From the NCBI RefSeq assembly GCF_000769915.1, contig NZ_JRLV01000003.1, positions 62,001 to 126,000 on the forward strand: 64,000 nucleotides of DNA, read 5' to 3'. Shown in pieces: positions 16,436 to 26,387 of the stretch. This DNA comes from Flavobacterium beibuense F44-8. Lineage in GTDB: Bacteria; Bacteroidota; Bacteroidia; Flavobacteriales; Flavobacteriaceae. The number at the start of each line of letters is the position of its first letter. Positions within the stretch are counted from its first letter, which is position 1. Position numbers and translations under genes: made by a program. Under the pieces are notes generated by a model. That model was given only the letters and a program-made list of their open reading frames with translations, did no database searches and was not told the DNA's origin.

Positions 16436-18223
16436 ATGTTTGATATTTCCGAACTAAAAGAAATGAAGCTGACTGAGCTTCAGGAAATTGCTAAAAAAGC
16501 TAAAATCAGTAAATACAGAGGCTTAAAAAAAGACGAACTTGTTTACCAGATTTTAGATCACCAGGCTGCAAATCCAACCCAAATCAAAACTTTGTTTGAT
16601 GAGTCGGGTGCGGCTAACGAAGCACTACCACAAGACAAAGCTGAAAAGCCTAAAAGGGCAAGGATAGCTAAAGAAAAACCTGCGACCCGAACTAAACCAG
16701 AAACGGGATCACAGGTAAAGGCTGAAAATAAGCCTGATGCAAAAGAGATAAAAACTCCTGAAGTTAAACCTGCAGAGCAGGAACAAAAGCCACAGGATAA
16801 GAATTTTGTAAAAAAGAAACCTGAGCCTAAAAATCAGCAGCGACCTGTAAAAGAACAGCCGGCAGCAGAGGTTAAAAATGATGCTCCTGCAAACAGTAAT
16901 ACACCTCAGGCTAAAGACGATAATAAAAAAAGGAATCCTACTCAGGATAACAGGCAGAAAAACCAAAAACCTGCCGACAATAAGCTTACCAAAGCTCAAA
17001 TATCAGAGGAAGAGAGGCTCGCTCAAATTGAAAGGGCTAATGCCAACAATCCTAATCATCCAAGTTATAAAAAGAAACAAAATTTCAGAGAACCTGATTA
17101 TGAGTTTGACGGAATTATTGAAAGTGAAGGTGTACTTGAGATGATGCCGGATGGCTACGGTTTCCTTCGTTCTTCTGATTATAATTACTTAGCATCTCCT
17201 GATGATATTTACTTATCCAATTCACAAATCCGTTTATTCGGTTTAAAAACAGGAGATACAGTTAAAGGTGTGGTTCGCCCGCCAAAAGAAGGAGAGAAAT
17301 ATTTCCCGCTTGTAAGGGTTTTAAAAATAAACGGGCACGATCCGCAGGTAGTAAGAGACAGGGTTTCTTTTGAGCACTTAACTCCGCTTTTCCCTGAAGA
17401 AAGATTTAACCTTGCTAATAAGCAAAGTACCATTTCTACTAGAATTATCGATTTGTTTTCACCTATAGGTAAAGGACAGCGTGGTATGATCGTTGCGCAG
17501 CCTAAAACGGGTAAAACAATGTTACTAAAAGATATAGCCAACTCTATCGCGGCTAACCATCCTGAAGTTTATCTTATAGTTTTACTTATTGATGAAAGAC
17601 CTGAAGAGGTTACCGATATGCAGCGCAGTGTAAGGGGAGAGGTTATCGCTTCTACCTTTGATGAGCCTGCAGAACGCCACGTAAAAGTTGCCAACATAGT
17701 ACTTGAAAAAGCAAAACGTTTGGTAGAGTGCGGTCACGATGTTGTGATACTGCTTGACTCTATTACGCGTTTGGCTAGGGCTTACAATACGGTACAGCCT
17801 GCATCAGGTAAAGTATTGAGTGGAGGTGTTGACGCTAATGCGCTTCAAAAACCAAAACGTTTCTTTGGTGCTGCCCGTAATATTGAAGGCGGAGGTTCTT
17901 TAAGTATTATTGCTACAGCACTTACTGATACCGGTTCTAAAATGGACGAGGTTATCTTTGAAGAGTTTAAAGGTACAGGTAACATGGAGCTTCAGCTTGA
18001 TCGTAAAATTGCTAACAGACGTATATTCCCGGCTATCGATCTTACTTCGTCAAGTACGCGTAGGGATGATCTTCTTCTTGATGAGAAAACCATACAGCGT
18101 ATGTGGATCATGAGGAAGTATCTGGCCGATATGAATCCTGTAGAGGCAATGGACTTTATAAACGACCGTTTCAAGAAAACAAGGAACAACGAAGAGTTTC
18201 TGCTATCCATGAACGATGATTAA
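16436..18223 (+). CDS. rho: Transcription termination factor Rho
   Basis: A 595-residue Rho, much longer than the roughly 420 of E. coli. The order is Rho N-terminal helical domain (1-45), a disordered insertion rich in Lys, Pro, Gln and Glu (about 62-215), the cold-shock-like RNA-binding fold ([11 protein letters not shown], 236-246), and the ATPase with Walker A AQPKTGKT (354-361) and Walker B-like VILLDSITR. It is a hexameric RNA-dependent helicase ending untranslated transcripts. Bacteroidota Rho proteins are known for such insertions. It is monocistronic with its own terminator. Confidence 0.97.
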   Translation: MFDISELKEMKLTELQEIAKKAKISKYRGLKKDELVYQILDHQAANPTQIKTLFDESGAANEALPQDKAEKPKRARIAKEKPATRTKPETGSQVKAENKPDAKEIKTPEVKPAEQEQKPQDKNFVKKKPEPKNQQRPVKEQPAAEVKNDAPANSNTPQAKDDNKKRNPTQDNRQKNQKPADNKLTKAQISEEERLAQIERANANNPNHPSYKKKQNFREPDYEFDGIIESEGVLEMMPDGYGFLRSSDYNYLASPDDIYLSNSQIRLFGLKTGDTVKGVVRPPKEGEKYFPLVRVLKINGHDPQVVRDRVSFEHLTPLFPEERFNLANKQSTISTRIIDLFSPIGKGQRGMIVAQPKTGKTMLLKDIANSIAANHPEVYLIVLLIDERPEEVTDMQRSVRGEVIASTFDEPAERHVKVANIVLEKAKRLVECGHDVVILLDSITRLARAYNTVQPASGKVLSGGVDANALQKPKRFFGAARNIEGGGSLSIIATALTDTGSKMDEVIFEEFKGTGNMELQLDRKIANRRIFPAIDLTSSSTRRDDLLLDEKTIQRMWIMRKYLADMNPVEAMDFINDRFKKTRNNEEFLLSMNDD

Positions 18224-18226
18224 TAT

Positions 18227-18257
18227 AAAAAAGCCCCTGTAACAGGGGCTTTTTTAT
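18227..18257 (+). terminator. Rho-independent terminator after rho
   Basis: Stem AAAAGCCCCTG/CAGGGGCTTTT region with T run, immediately after the rho stop codon. Confidence 0.85.
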
Positions 18258-18273
18258 TACTTGTTAGTGTAGG

Positions 18274-18441
18274 CTATTTTTTCATTTTAAAAATAAGCCA
18301 AACAATCAGTACCAGTACTGCTATTACAATAAAAACTCCCACACTCACACCTGCCTCAAATATATCGCCGGCCAGTTCGCATCCGGTTAGGGATACCAGC
18401 ATAAGTAATAATAGGGCAGGTTTTAAAATACTCTTTTTCAT
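18274..18441 (-). CDS. Small lipoprotein with C-terminal membrane helix (55 aa)
   Basis: A short frame beginning MKKSILKPALLLLMLVSLTGC, a clear lipoprotein signal with lipobox LTGC (Cys21), followed by ELAGDIFEAG and a second hydrophobic helix ending in LIFKMKK. Tiny proteins of this shape are frequent in flavobacteria and are often misnamed phosphatidate cytidylyltransferase; nothing enzymatic is visible. It runs against rho and shares no operon. Confidence 0.75.
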   Translation of the reverse strand: MKKSILKPALLLLMLVSLTGCELAGDIFEAGVSVGVFIVIAVLVLIVWLIFKMKK

Positions 18442-18613
18442 AGCTTTTTGTTTTTTGGTTATTACTATAAAGTTAAAGCACTTAAAATCGTATTTCGTTA
18501 AAATTGAATTAATGTTGAAATGCCACTGGTAAATACTGAAATTAAATATGTGGTGTTATTTTTTCTAATTCTGTTTTTTCACTACTTTTACACTCCAAAC
18601 TTAACACAGCACT

Positions 18614-19147
18614 ATGAGCCATAAAATATTGCTAACTTCAAAAGAAGTCAATATCATCCTTAACCGTTTGGCCTGCCAGTTAATTGAAAAACATCTTGAT
18701 TTTTCTGATACTATACTTATTGGATTACAGCCCAGAGGCCGTTATCTGGCAGAACGTATAAAACAGTTGCTGGAACAGGATTATAATGTGAAAGATGTAC
18801 CACTTGGATTTTTGGATATTACATTTTTCAGGGATGATTTCCGTAGGTCAGATAAGCCGTTGGAGGCAAACAAAACCCAAATTGACTTTTTAGTAGAAAA
18901 TAAAAAGGTAGTTTTTATTGACGATGTATTGTATACAGGCCGAAGTATAAGATCTGCATTAACAGCAATACAGTCGTTCGGAAGACCTTCTGAGATAGAA
19001 TTACTGGTACTTATTGACCGTCGTTTTAGCAGACATTTACCTATACAGCCTGATTATAGAGGCCGTCAGGTAGATGCCATTAACAACGAAAAGGTAAAAG
19101 TAACCTGGCAACAGAACGAGGGAGAGGATAGTGTTTATTTAATTTAG
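18614..19147 (+). CDS. pyrR: PyrR-type phosphoribosyltransferase
   Basis: A 177-residue type I phosphoribosyltransferase. The PRPP loop is VVFIDDVLYTGRS at about 99-111, and GLQPRGRYLA (37-46) is the PyrR-type hood region. PyrR proteins have uracil phosphoribosyltransferase activity and, in Firmicutes, attenuate pyrimidine operons by binding mRNA. It lies 21 bp upstream of pyrB, supporting a pyrimidine role; no obvious attenuator hairpin was found in the leader. Confidence 0.92.
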   Translation: MSHKILLTSKEVNIILNRLACQLIEKHLDFSDTILIGLQPRGRYLAERIKQLLEQDYNVKDVPLGFLDITFFRDDFRRSDKPLEANKTQIDFLVENKKVVFIDDVLYTGRSIRSALTAIQSFGRPSEIELLVLIDRRFSRHLPIQPDYRGRQVDAINNEKVKVTWQQNEGEDSVYLI

Positions 19148-19168
19148 GCGTAACAGCAACAGTAAGTA

Positions 19169-20098
19169 ATGAAAGAATTAAGCGTTAATCATTTATTAGG
19201 AATAAAATATATCAACAAAGCTGATATTGACCTTATTTTTGAAACGGCCGACCATTTTAAAGAAGTAATAAACCGACCTATTAAAAAAGTCCCTTCGCTT
19301 AGGGATATTACCATAGCTAATATATTTTTTGAAAACAGTACGCGTACCAAGCTTTCTTTTGAGTTGGCACAAAAGCGTCTTTCGGCAGATGTGATAAGCT
19401 TTTCGGCTGCACAATCGTCTGTAAAGAAAGGGGAAACGCTTATTGATACTGTAAATAATATCCTCTCCATGAAGGTGGATATGGTGGTAATGAGGCACTC
19501 GCATCCCGGAGCAGCTCATTTCCTTTCACAAAATGTAAGCGCAAGTATAGTTAATGCCGGTGACGGTGCTCACGAACACCCAACACAAGGTTTACTGGAT
19601 TCTTATACGATAAGGGAAAGACTTGGTGATGTAGGTGGTAAGAAAGTGGTTATTGTAGGTGATATTCTTCACTCAAGGGTAGCACTTTCCAATATTTTTG
19701 CATTACAGCTTCAGGGAGCCGAGGTTATGGTTTGCGGACCAAAAACATTAATCCCGAGATATGTTGAATCACTTGGTGTAAAAGTAGAGTCTAATTTGCG
19801 TAAAGCACTGGAGTGGTGTGATGTTGCTAATATGCTTAGGGTACAAAATGAACGTCTTGATGTAAACTATTTCCCGTCTACAAGGGAGTATAGTCAGCAA
19901 TACGGTGTTGATAAGGAGTTACTTGATTCACTAAACAAAGAAATTGTGATAATGCACCCGGGACCTATAAACAGAGGAGTAGAGATTACCAGTGATGTTG
20001 CCGACTCACAACAGTCTGTTATATTAAATCAGGTAGAAAACGGTGTTGCCGTAAGGATGGCAGTTATTTATCTGTTAGCCTCTAAAATTAAGCAATAG
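19169..20098 (+). CDS. pyrB: Aspartate carbamoyltransferase, catalytic chain
   Basis: A 309-residue enzyme making N-carbamoyl-aspartate, the committed pyrimidine step. The carbamoyl-phosphate loop FENSTRTKLSFE (54-65, with Ser57-Thr-Arg-Thr60), HPTQGLLD (about 136-143) and the aspartate-loop phrase MHPGPINRGVEI (near 261-272) are all present. No pyrI regulatory-chain gene follows, so the enzyme is likely a plain trimer or regulated otherwise. It follows pyrR closely. Confidence 0.97.
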   Translation: MKELSVNHLLGIKYINKADIDLIFETADHFKEVINRPIKKVPSLRDITIANIFFENSTRTKLSFELAQKRLSADVISFSAAQSSVKKGETLIDTVNNILSMKVDMVVMRHSHPGAAHFLSQNVSASIVNAGDGAHEHPTQGLLDSYTIRERLGDVGGKKVVIVGDILHSRVALSNIFALQLQGAEVMVCGPKTLIPRYVESLGVKVESNLRKALEWCDVANMLRVQNERLDVNYFPSTREYSQQYGVDKELLDSLNKEIVIMHPGPINRGVEITSDVADSQQSVILNQVENGVAVRMAVIYLLASKIKQ

Positions 20099-20170
20099 GC
20101 ATAAAATTATTTTAAAAACAGTATTTTTCATTTATCTGTTTGTAAATTAGCTATAACAGCACAATAACTT

Positions 20171-20503
20171 ATGAAAGTAGACGAAAAAGGACATACCGTT
20201 ACTTTAAAAGACACTCAGGGAGATATTAATGCTTTCAGAGAAAAAATTGAAAGTGAATACAATTCCTTTAAAAACCTAAACATCATACTTGATGTTACAC
20301 AGGATACCGGGTTAGGATTAAATGATATTTTATCATTTTTATTACTATCCAACAAGCACAGAAAATCTAAAAAATCGTTTGTTATGGTAGTAAGCGATTT
20401 TGACTTTAATGAAGTTCCTGATGAGATGATTGTAGTACCTACAGTTTTAGAGGCACACGATATCATTGAAATGGAAGAGATAGAAAGAGATCTGGGCTTT
20501 TAA
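20171..20503 (+). CDS. STAS-like small protein between pyrB and rnz
   Basis: A 110-residue soluble protein. The hydrophobic strand LNIILDVTQDTGLGLNDILS and the following strand FVMVVSDF, with alternating helices, suggest a STAS/anti-sigma-antagonist-like fold; no phosphorylatable Ser in the usual DSSG context was seen. Its C-terminus PTVLEAHDIIEMEEIERDLGF is strongly patterned. In flavobacterial genomes this gene sits directly before ribonuclease Z and often inherits that name by error. The function is unknown; the fold is an inference. Confidence 0.65.
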   Translation: MKVDEKGHTVTLKDTQGDINAFREKIESEYNSFKNLNIILDVTQDTGLGLNDILSFLLLSNKHRKSKKSFVMVVSDFDFNEVPDEMIVVPTVLEAHDIIEMEEIERDLGF

Positions 20504-20593
20504 TTTTAATTTATAAATACTGTTACTCTATGTAACAGCAAGCAAAAAGGCATTTATAATGACCCTGCTTTTTTGTTTTCAAAATTTAAGCAG

Positions 20594-21499
20594 ATGAATC
20601 TCACCATACTTGGCTGTTATGCCGCTACTCCAAGAACATTAACTAATCCTACTTCACAGGTTTTAGAGATAAAAAACAGAATGTTTTTGATTGATTGTGG
20701 TGAAGGTACACAGGTACAGCTCAGGAAAAATAAAATCCGTTTCTCTAAAATCAATCATGTTTTTATATCACACCTGCACGGGGATCATGTTTACGGACTT
20801 ATAGGTTTGATTTCTACCTTCTCATTATTGGGGAGAAAAAACGACCTCCATATTCACGGACCTAAAGGGATTAAGGAAATGATGTTGGTACAGTTAAAGC
20901 TATCGGCATCATGGACAACTTATAATCTTTACTTCCATGAGTTGGAAGGAAATGAATCTCAGATAGTCTTTGAAGATGATAAAGTAATAGTACGTACAAT
21001 TCCTTTAAAGCACAGGGTATATACCAATGGTTATCTTTTTGAGGAAAAACCTGCCGAACGTAAACTGCATATTGGTAAAGTAGAGGATTATGGTATTGAT
21101 ACCTGCTATTATCAGAAGATAAAAAACGGAAGTGATATAACGCTTGAAGACGGAAGGATAGTACCTAATAGTGAATTGACTTTTGATCCGCCCGCGCCAA
21201 AAAGTTATGCTTTCTGTTCAGATACTTTGTATAGTGAAGATATATTACCGGTTATTAATAATGTAGATGTTTTGTATCATGAAAGTACTTTTTTAGATAC
21301 AGAAGAATACTTGTGTGAAAAAACCATGCACAGTACCGCAAAACAGGCTGCAGCTATAGCTAAGAAAGCTAATGCTAAACACTTACTGTTAGGGCATTTC
21401 TCCACGCGTTACGATTCTATTGAGTTGTTTAAGGAAGAGGCACAAACTGTTTTTGAAAATGTTGAACTGGCAGATGACGGCAAGTTTTTTGAGTTCTGA
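20594..21499 (+). CDS. rnz: Ribonuclease Z
   Basis: A 301-residue metallo-beta-lactamase-fold endonuclease that trims the 3' ends of tRNA precursors. The zinc motif is HLHGDH (His60, His62, Asp64, His65), with DCGEGTQ before it and GHFSTRY near the end. I start at the ATG at 20594, giving MNLTILGCYAATP, rather than at a TTG at 20573. CCA is not encoded in the tRNA gene of this window, which fits processing by RNase Z. Confidence 0.95.
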   Translation: MNLTILGCYAATPRTLTNPTSQVLEIKNRMFLIDCGEGTQVQLRKNKIRFSKINHVFISHLHGDHVYGLIGLISTFSLLGRKNDLHIHGPKGIKEMMLVQLKLSASWTTYNLYFHELEGNESQIVFEDDKVIVRTIPLKHRVYTNGYLFEEKPAERKLHIGKVEDYGIDTCYYQKIKNGSDITLEDGRIVPNSELTFDPPAPKSYAFCSDTLYSEDILPVINNVDVLYHESTFLDTEEYLCEKTMHSTAKQAAAIAKKANAKHLLLGHFSTRYDSIELFKEEAQTVFENVELADDGKFFEF

Positions 21500-21579
21500 T
21501 TTTCATAAAAGTCAGACTTTATTATTTAAAAATTAAATAAATTTAAACTGTTTTTTACACAGCTTAAAAAGATATAAAA

Positions 21580-22224
21580 ATGGAAGATTTAAGTAATTAC
21601 AGACGTTCGTATGAAAAAGGTGAATTAACCGAACAGAATTTACCTGAAGATCCTATATCGCTTTTTAAAAAGTGGTTTCATGAAGTTGAAGACTTTGGTG
21701 CAGTTGCAGAGGTAAATGCCATGACGGTTTCTACTATTGGTAAAGACGGCTTTCCAAAAGCTAGGGTGGTATTGCTTAAACAGTTTACTTACGAAGGTTT
21801 TATATTTTATACCAATTACAATTCTGAAAAAGGAAAGGCTATAGAAGCTAATCCAAATGTATGTCTTTCATTCTTTTGGCATGAACTTGAACGTCAGGTT
21901 ATTATAAAAGGTGTAGCAGAGAAGGTTTCCGAAAATATTTCTGATGGTTATTTTGAAAGCCGTCCGGAAGGAAGCAGGCTGGGGGCTATAGTATCGCCAC
22001 AGAGTGAAGTTATTCCTTCTCGTGATTATCTTGAAAATAAACTGCACGACCTTGAAAACGAATATAAAGGAAAAGAAATTCCGCGTCCGAAAAATTGGGG
22101 CGGCTTTATTGTAAAACCTGTAGAGGTGGAATTTTGGCAGGGAAGACCCAACAGACTTCATGACAGGATTCGATATAAACTACAGGAAGACTTCAGTTGG
22201 TTGACAGACAGGCTTGCTCCGTAA
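21580..22224 (+). CDS. pdxH: Pyridoxamine 5'-phosphate oxidase
   Basis: A 214-residue FMN oxidase that turns pyridoxine or pyridoxamine phosphate into PLP. Family phrases are AMTVSTIGKDGFPKARVVLL (about 48-67), FYTNYNSEKG (near 77), SRPEGSRLGAIVSPQS (near 128) and the closing WQGRPNRLHDRIRY region plus RLAP at the very end. PLP-dependent enzymes are numerous in this window. Confidence 0.97.
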   Translation: MEDLSNYRRSYEKGELTEQNLPEDPISLFKKWFHEVEDFGAVAEVNAMTVSTIGKDGFPKARVVLLKQFTYEGFIFYTNYNSEKGKAIEANPNVCLSFFWHELERQVIIKGVAEKVSENISDGYFESRPEGSRLGAIVSPQSEVIPSRDYLENKLHDLENEYKGKEIPRPKNWGGFIVKPVEVEFWQGRPNRLHDRIRYKLQEDFSWLTDRLAP

Positions 22225-22307
22225 TAAAAAATTAACATATTCTTTGGATTTTATTAAGGTATTTTTTCTGATATTTAATATATAGATATTTTAAAAAATG
22301 CAGGCCC

Positions 22308-22832
22308 ATGAAAAACTTAATATTAATCCGTCACGCAAAATCAAGCTGGGATGCCCCACTGATTGATAAGGACAGACCATTGTCTAAAAGAGGGATAGAC
22401 GATGCGCATCTGGTTGCTTCTGCGGTTTCAGGATACTTACCAAAAACTTTTATGGTTTGGTCCAGTACAGCACAGCGCGCTAAAAATACAGCCTACATTT
22501 TTGCTGAGACTCTTTCAATACCCATAGAAAATATACTGTTTAAAGACGATCTTTATACTTTTGAGGTAAAGAAGCTTGAGAATATCATAAAAAGTTGTGA
22601 TAACAAATATGATAACCTAATTCTTTTTGGACATAACGAGGCGATTACTAATTTTGTTAATATCTTTGGGAGCGTTACCTTAGATAAGGTACCTACTTCG
22701 GGCTTTGTTTCAATATCTTTTGAACAAGACGACTGGGGTGCAATACAAAAAGGTAAAACCCAAAAAACAGTTTTTCCAAGAGAGTTAAAAAAATATGATT
22801 CACCATCACACACCGGTAAACCGGTATATTGA
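22308..22832 (+). CDS. sixA: SixA-type histidine phosphatase family protein
   Basis: A 174-residue protein of the short histidine phosphatase branch. It opens with LILIRHAKSSWD, holding the catalytic Arg-His (His9), and has FGHNEAITNF (about 105-114) with the second catalytic His. SixA of E. coli dephosphorylates phosphohistidine on ArcB or PTS proteins; the target here is not known. The 3' end overlaps ppk1 by 38 bp, and since PPK1 works through a phosphohistidine the pairing is suggestive. Confidence 0.88.
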   Translation: MKNLILIRHAKSSWDAPLIDKDRPLSKRGIDDAHLVASAVSGYLPKTFMVWSSTAQRAKNTAYIFAETLSIPIENILFKDDLYTFEVKKLENIIKSCDNKYDNLILFGHNEAITNFVNIFGSVTLDKVPTSGFVSISFEQDDWGAIQKGKTQKTVFPRELKKYDSPSHTGKPVY

Positions 22833-24930
22833 CAGGGAAAAAAGCTGGCTGGCCTTTAATGCGAGAGTATTACAGGAAGCCGCTGACGAAAAAGTCCCGT
22901 TACTAGACCGACTTAGATTTTTAGGTATATTTTCCAATAATTTAGACGAATTCTTTAGGGTTCGGTATGCTGCAGTTAGGCGATTAAGCTTAGCAGGGCA
23001 AACCGGAGAGAAGCTTCTTGGTGGTATATCCTCACAGCAGTTGCTTAAGGATATTACCGAGATTGTTATTGAACAACAGTCTGAAAGTTTAAGGATATTA
23101 AGCGTTATTGAACAGGAACTTCAGCAGGAGAACATTTATATTATCAACGAGACCGAAATTTCCAAGGAACAGGAAAATTTTATAAAAGATTTCTTTATCC
23201 AAAAGGTTAGTCCGGAGTTGGTGACTATTATTCTTAATGATCTAGACGAATTCCCGTTACTTAAAGATGCGGCAGGTTACCTAGCCGTTAAGCTTGTTAT
23301 TAAGCCTAAGCAAATTAAAGGCCCGGACGGAACTTTAATTGATGATGATAGTAATAAGAAAAGGGAAGTGCGTTATGCGGTGGTAGAAATGCCTAAAACA
23401 GTAAACCGTTTTGTGGTATTACCTTCTAATAACGATAAGCACTATGTTATTTTGTTAGATGATGTTATCCGTTATAACCTTCACAATATCTTTAGTATTT
23501 TTAATTATGAGAGTGTATCTGCACACATGATTAAAATTACCCGTGATGCTCAGCTGGAAATAGACAGTGACCAGAGTAAGAGTTTGATGGAAAAAATTTC
23601 AAAAGGTGTAAAAGAAAGAAGGATTGGTGAACCGGTACGATTTGTATACGATCAGTCAATAGAGAAAGATACACTTAACTTTTTCCTTACCCGAATGGGT
23701 ATTGATGCTACCGATAGTATTATTCCAGGTGGTCGTTACCACAACAGGAGAGATTATATGAGTTTCCCTAATTTGGGAAGGTATGATTTGCTTTACAAGC
23801 AAAATCCGCCATTGCCTATTCCGGGGTTAAGTCTTGACGGTAGTATTCTTAATAAAATTAAAGAAAAAGATTATCTGTTAAATGCTCCATACCAGTCGTT
23901 CTCTTATATCATTCGTTTTTTAAGGGAAGCAGCTTTGGACCCAAAAGTAATTTCGATAAAAATTACCCTTTACAGGCTTTCCAAAAACTCCCAGATTATC
24001 AGTTCTCTTATTAATGCAGCTAAAAACGGTAAAAAAGTTACTGTACAAATTGAGCTGCAGGCACGTTTTGATGAGGCAAGTAATATTTCCTATTCAGAAC
24101 AGATGCAAAGGGAAGGTATCAACCTTATTTTTGGTGTAAAAGGACTTAAGGTACACAGTAAAATATGTGTGGTTGAGCGTGTTGAAAAAGGAAAAATAAA
24201 ACGTTACGGATTTATCTCTACAGGTAACTTTAACGAGTCGACTGCTAAGATTTATACCGATGTAACTTTGTTTACCTATCATCAGCAAATATTAAAGGAT
24301 GTAAACAAAATATTTGACTTTTTTGATGTAAATTACCGAATACATCGCTACAAGCATTTGTTTGTATCACCGCATTATACAAGGTCTAAGTTCTATAAAC
24401 TGATAGACAGGGAGATACTTAATGCGATAGCCGGAAAAGAGGCCTATATCAAACTAAAAATGAATAGCCTTACCGACTATAAAATGATAGACAAATTGTA
24501 TGAAGCCAGCAGGGAAGGAGTAAAAATACAGCTTGTTATAAGGGGTATTTGCTGTCTTATCCCGGGTGTGGAAGGCATGAGCGAGAATATAGAGGCCATA
24601 AGTATTGTAGATAATTACCTGGAACATTCAAGGGTTTATATTTTTGGGAATAACGGGCAGCCGGAAGTGTTTATCTCTTCTGCTGATTTTATGACCCGTA
24701 ACCTTGATGAAAGGGTAGAAGTTACCTGTCCTGTTTATGATGAGGATATAAAGAAGGAGCTTATAGATACTTTTGAGATTGGCTGGAAAGGTAATGTAAA
24801 AGCAAGACTGCATTCTGAAAATCTTGAAAACAGGTACAGAAAACGTCCTGAAGAGAAAGTGTTTAGGGCACAGCTTGAAACCTATAACTATTACAGGGAT
24901 AAACTGGAAGTGGTTTACGATAATTTTTAA
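22795..24930 (+). CDS. ppk1: Polyphosphate kinase 1
   Basis: A 711-residue PPK1, full length, reversibly polymerising ATP gamma-phosphate into polyphosphate. The N-terminal domain (RYIDREKSWLAFNARVLQEA), the head domain and two PLD-like catalytic domains are visible. The autophosphorylated His is in GLKVHSKICVV, with the second catalytic His in YLEHSRVYIFG; EASNISYSEQMQREG is also conserved. It overlaps the SixA-like gene and is followed by ppx, forming a polyphosphate synthesis and breakdown unit. Confidence 0.97.
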   Translation: MIHHHTPVNRYIDREKSWLAFNARVLQEAADEKVPLLDRLRFLGIFSNNLDEFFRVRYAAVRRLSLAGQTGEKLLGGISSQQLLKDITEIVIEQQSESLRILSVIEQELQQENIYIINETEISKEQENFIKDFFIQKVSPELVTIILNDLDEFPLLKDAAGYLAVKLVIKPKQIKGPDGTLIDDDSNKKREVRYAVVEMPKTVNRFVVLPSNNDKHYVILLDDVIRYNLHNIFSIFNYESVSAHMIKITRDAQLEIDSDQSKSLMEKISKGVKERRIGEPVRFVYDQSIEKDTLNFFLTRMGIDATDSIIPGGRYHNRRDYMSFPNLGRYDLLYKQNPPLPIPGLSLDGSILNKIKEKDYLLNAPYQSFSYIIRFLREAALDPKVISIKITLYRLSKNSQIISSLINAAKNGKKVTVQIELQARFDEASNISYSEQMQREGINLIFGVKGLKVHSKICVVERVEKGKIKRYGFISTGNFNESTAKIYTDVTLFTYHQQILKDVNKIFDFFDVNYRIHRYKHLFVSPHYTRSKFYKLIDREILNAIAGKEAYIKLKMNSLTDYKMIDKLYEASREGVKIQLVIRGICCLIPGVEGMSENIEAISIVDNYLEHSRVYIFGNNGQPEVFISSADFMTRNLDERVEVTCPVYDEDIKKELIDTFEIGWKGNVKARLHSENLENRYRKRPEEKVFRAQLETYNYYRDKLEVVYDNF

Positions 24931-24939
24931 ATTATAAAG

Positions 24940-24960
24940 CTCAGGGCTTAGAGCCCGGAG
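24940..24960 (+). other. GC-rich hairpin in the ppk1-ppx spacer
   Basis: Nine-base arms with one mismatch (24940-24948 with 24952-24960) and a three-base loop, between ppk1 and ppx. No T run follows, so it is not a normal terminator; it may affect mRNA stability or ppx translation. Confidence 0.4.
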
Positions 24961-24972
24961 TTCTTATTGCGA

Positions 24973-25863
24973 ATGATTAACATAAAAAAATATGCAGCGA
25001 TAGATATTGGATCAAATGCCATGAGGCTTTTGGTGTGCAATATTGTTGAGCAGGAAGGAAAAGCTCCACAATTCAATAAAAGTTCGTTAGTACGTGTTCC
25101 TATACGTTTAGGGCAGGATGCCTTTACGGTTGGCGAAATAAGTGACGATAATATAGAGCGCATGGTAGATGCCATGAAAGCCTATAAGTTACTTATGAAG
25201 GTGCATAAAGTTGAAAGGTATATGGCATGTGCCACATCGGCTATGCGGGAGGCTTTTAACGGTAATGAAGTGGCCGAACTGATTCATCAGGAAGCTGAAA
25301 TTAAAATAGATATTATAGATGGTAAAAAGGAAGCTGCTATTATAGCATCGACCGATTTACATACTTTTATAAAACCCGATCAGACATACCTTTTTGTAGA
25401 TGTTGGCGGAGGTAGTACCGAATTTTCTCTTTTTGATAATGGTAAGATCATAGCTTCAAAATCATTTAAAAACGGTACGGTGCGTTTACTTAATAATATG
25501 GTGAATGATTTGGTTTGGGTAGAAATAGAAAAATGGATTAAAACTGTAACCGAGCCGTTTGATAATGTTACCCTTATAGGGTCTGGCGGTAATATCAATA
25601 AGCTGTTTAAGCTATCGGGTAAAAAACAGGATTTACCATTATCCTATTTTTATATTAATTCGCAGTATCAGTTTCTTAATACGCTTACTTATGAGCAGCG
25701 CATTGCCGAATTAGGACTTAACCCAGACAGGGCAGACGTTATTATATATGCCACCCGTATATATCTTAATGCCATGAAGTGGAGTGGAGCACGTAATATT
25801 TATGTGCCTAAAATAGGCTTGTCAGACGGTATAGTAAAAGCAATGTATTACGGAAAAATCTAA
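24973..25863 (+). CDS. ppx: Ppx/GppA family exopolyphosphatase
   Basis: A 296-residue ASKHA-fold phosphatase that removes phosphate from polyphosphate ends or from pppGpp. [14 protein letters not shown] (phosphate 1, about 7-20) and [14 protein letters not shown] (phosphate 2, near 138-151) are clear. It is short, lacking the C-terminal HD-like domain of E. coli Ppx, as is common in Bacteroidota. I start at the ATG at 24973 rather than a TTG six bases earlier. Confidence 0.92.
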   Translation: MINIKKYAAIDIGSNAMRLLVCNIVEQEGKAPQFNKSSLVRVPIRLGQDAFTVGEISDDNIERMVDAMKAYKLLMKVHKVERYMACATSAMREAFNGNEVAELIHQEAEIKIDIIDGKKEAAIIASTDLHTFIKPDQTYLFVDVGGGSTEFSLFDNGKIIASKSFKNGTVRLLNNMVNDLVWVEIEKWIKTVTEPFDNVTLIGSGGNINKLFKLSGKKQDLPLSYFYINSQYQFLNTLTYEQRIAELGLNPDRADVIIYATRIYLNAMKWSGARNIYVPKIGLSDGIVKAMYYGKI

Positions 25864-25865
25864 TC

Positions 25866-26387
25866 ATGACTAAAATAGAGCTTATTAAAGGTGATATAAC
25901 AAAAATCACTGCCGATGCTATTGTTAATGCAGCTAATTCTTCTTTGTTGGGTGGTGGTGGAGTTGATGGTGCCATACATAGAGCAGGAGGATCGGCAATA
26001 CTGGATGCCTGTGTAGCTATAAGAAATAAACAGGGCAAGTGTAAAACAGGGGAGGCAGTTATTACAACAGCAGGTAATTTACCGGCTAATTATGTCATTC
26101 ATACTGTGGGGCCGGTTTGGAATGGCGGTGCTAAAAAAGAAGAAGAGCTACTTAGAAATTGTTATATCAATAGTTTAGGTCTGGCGGTAGAACATAATGT
26201 AAAGACTATAGCTTTTCCTAATATTAGTACAGGTATTTATCACTATCCAAAAGATAGAGCAGCTGATGTAGCTATAGCTTCCGTAAAGGAATTTTTAGAA
26301 ACCAATAATCAGACAATTGGTAAAGTAATATTTGTTTGTTTTGATGACGAAAATTATACTCTTTACAAATCAATTTTAGAACAATGA
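25866..26387 (+). CDS. Macro-domain protein (O-acetyl-ADP-ribose deacetylase, YmdB type)
   Basis: A 173-residue single macro domain. ADP-ribose-binding motifs are [20 protein letters not shown] (about 14-33) and [13 protein letters not shown] (near 114-126). MacroD-type enzymes remove ADP-ribose from proteins or deacetylate O-acetyl-ADP-ribose, and YmdB also modulates RNase III in E. coli. Only two bases separate it from ppx, so it belongs to the ppk1-ppx transcription unit. Confidence 0.93.
   Translation: MTKIELIKGDITKITADAIVNAANSSLLGGGGVDGAIHRAGGSAILDACVAIRNKQGKCKTGEAVITTAGNLPANYVIHTVGPVWNGGAKKEEELLRNCYINSLGLAVEHNVKTIAFPNISTGIYHYPKDRAADVAIASVKEFLETNNQTIGKVIFVCFDDENYTLYKSILEQ

Noticed and set aside
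16709..16999. Open frame antisense to the rho insertion
   Set aside because: It mirrors the repetitive codon usage of the disordered insertion and has no start signal or homology clue.
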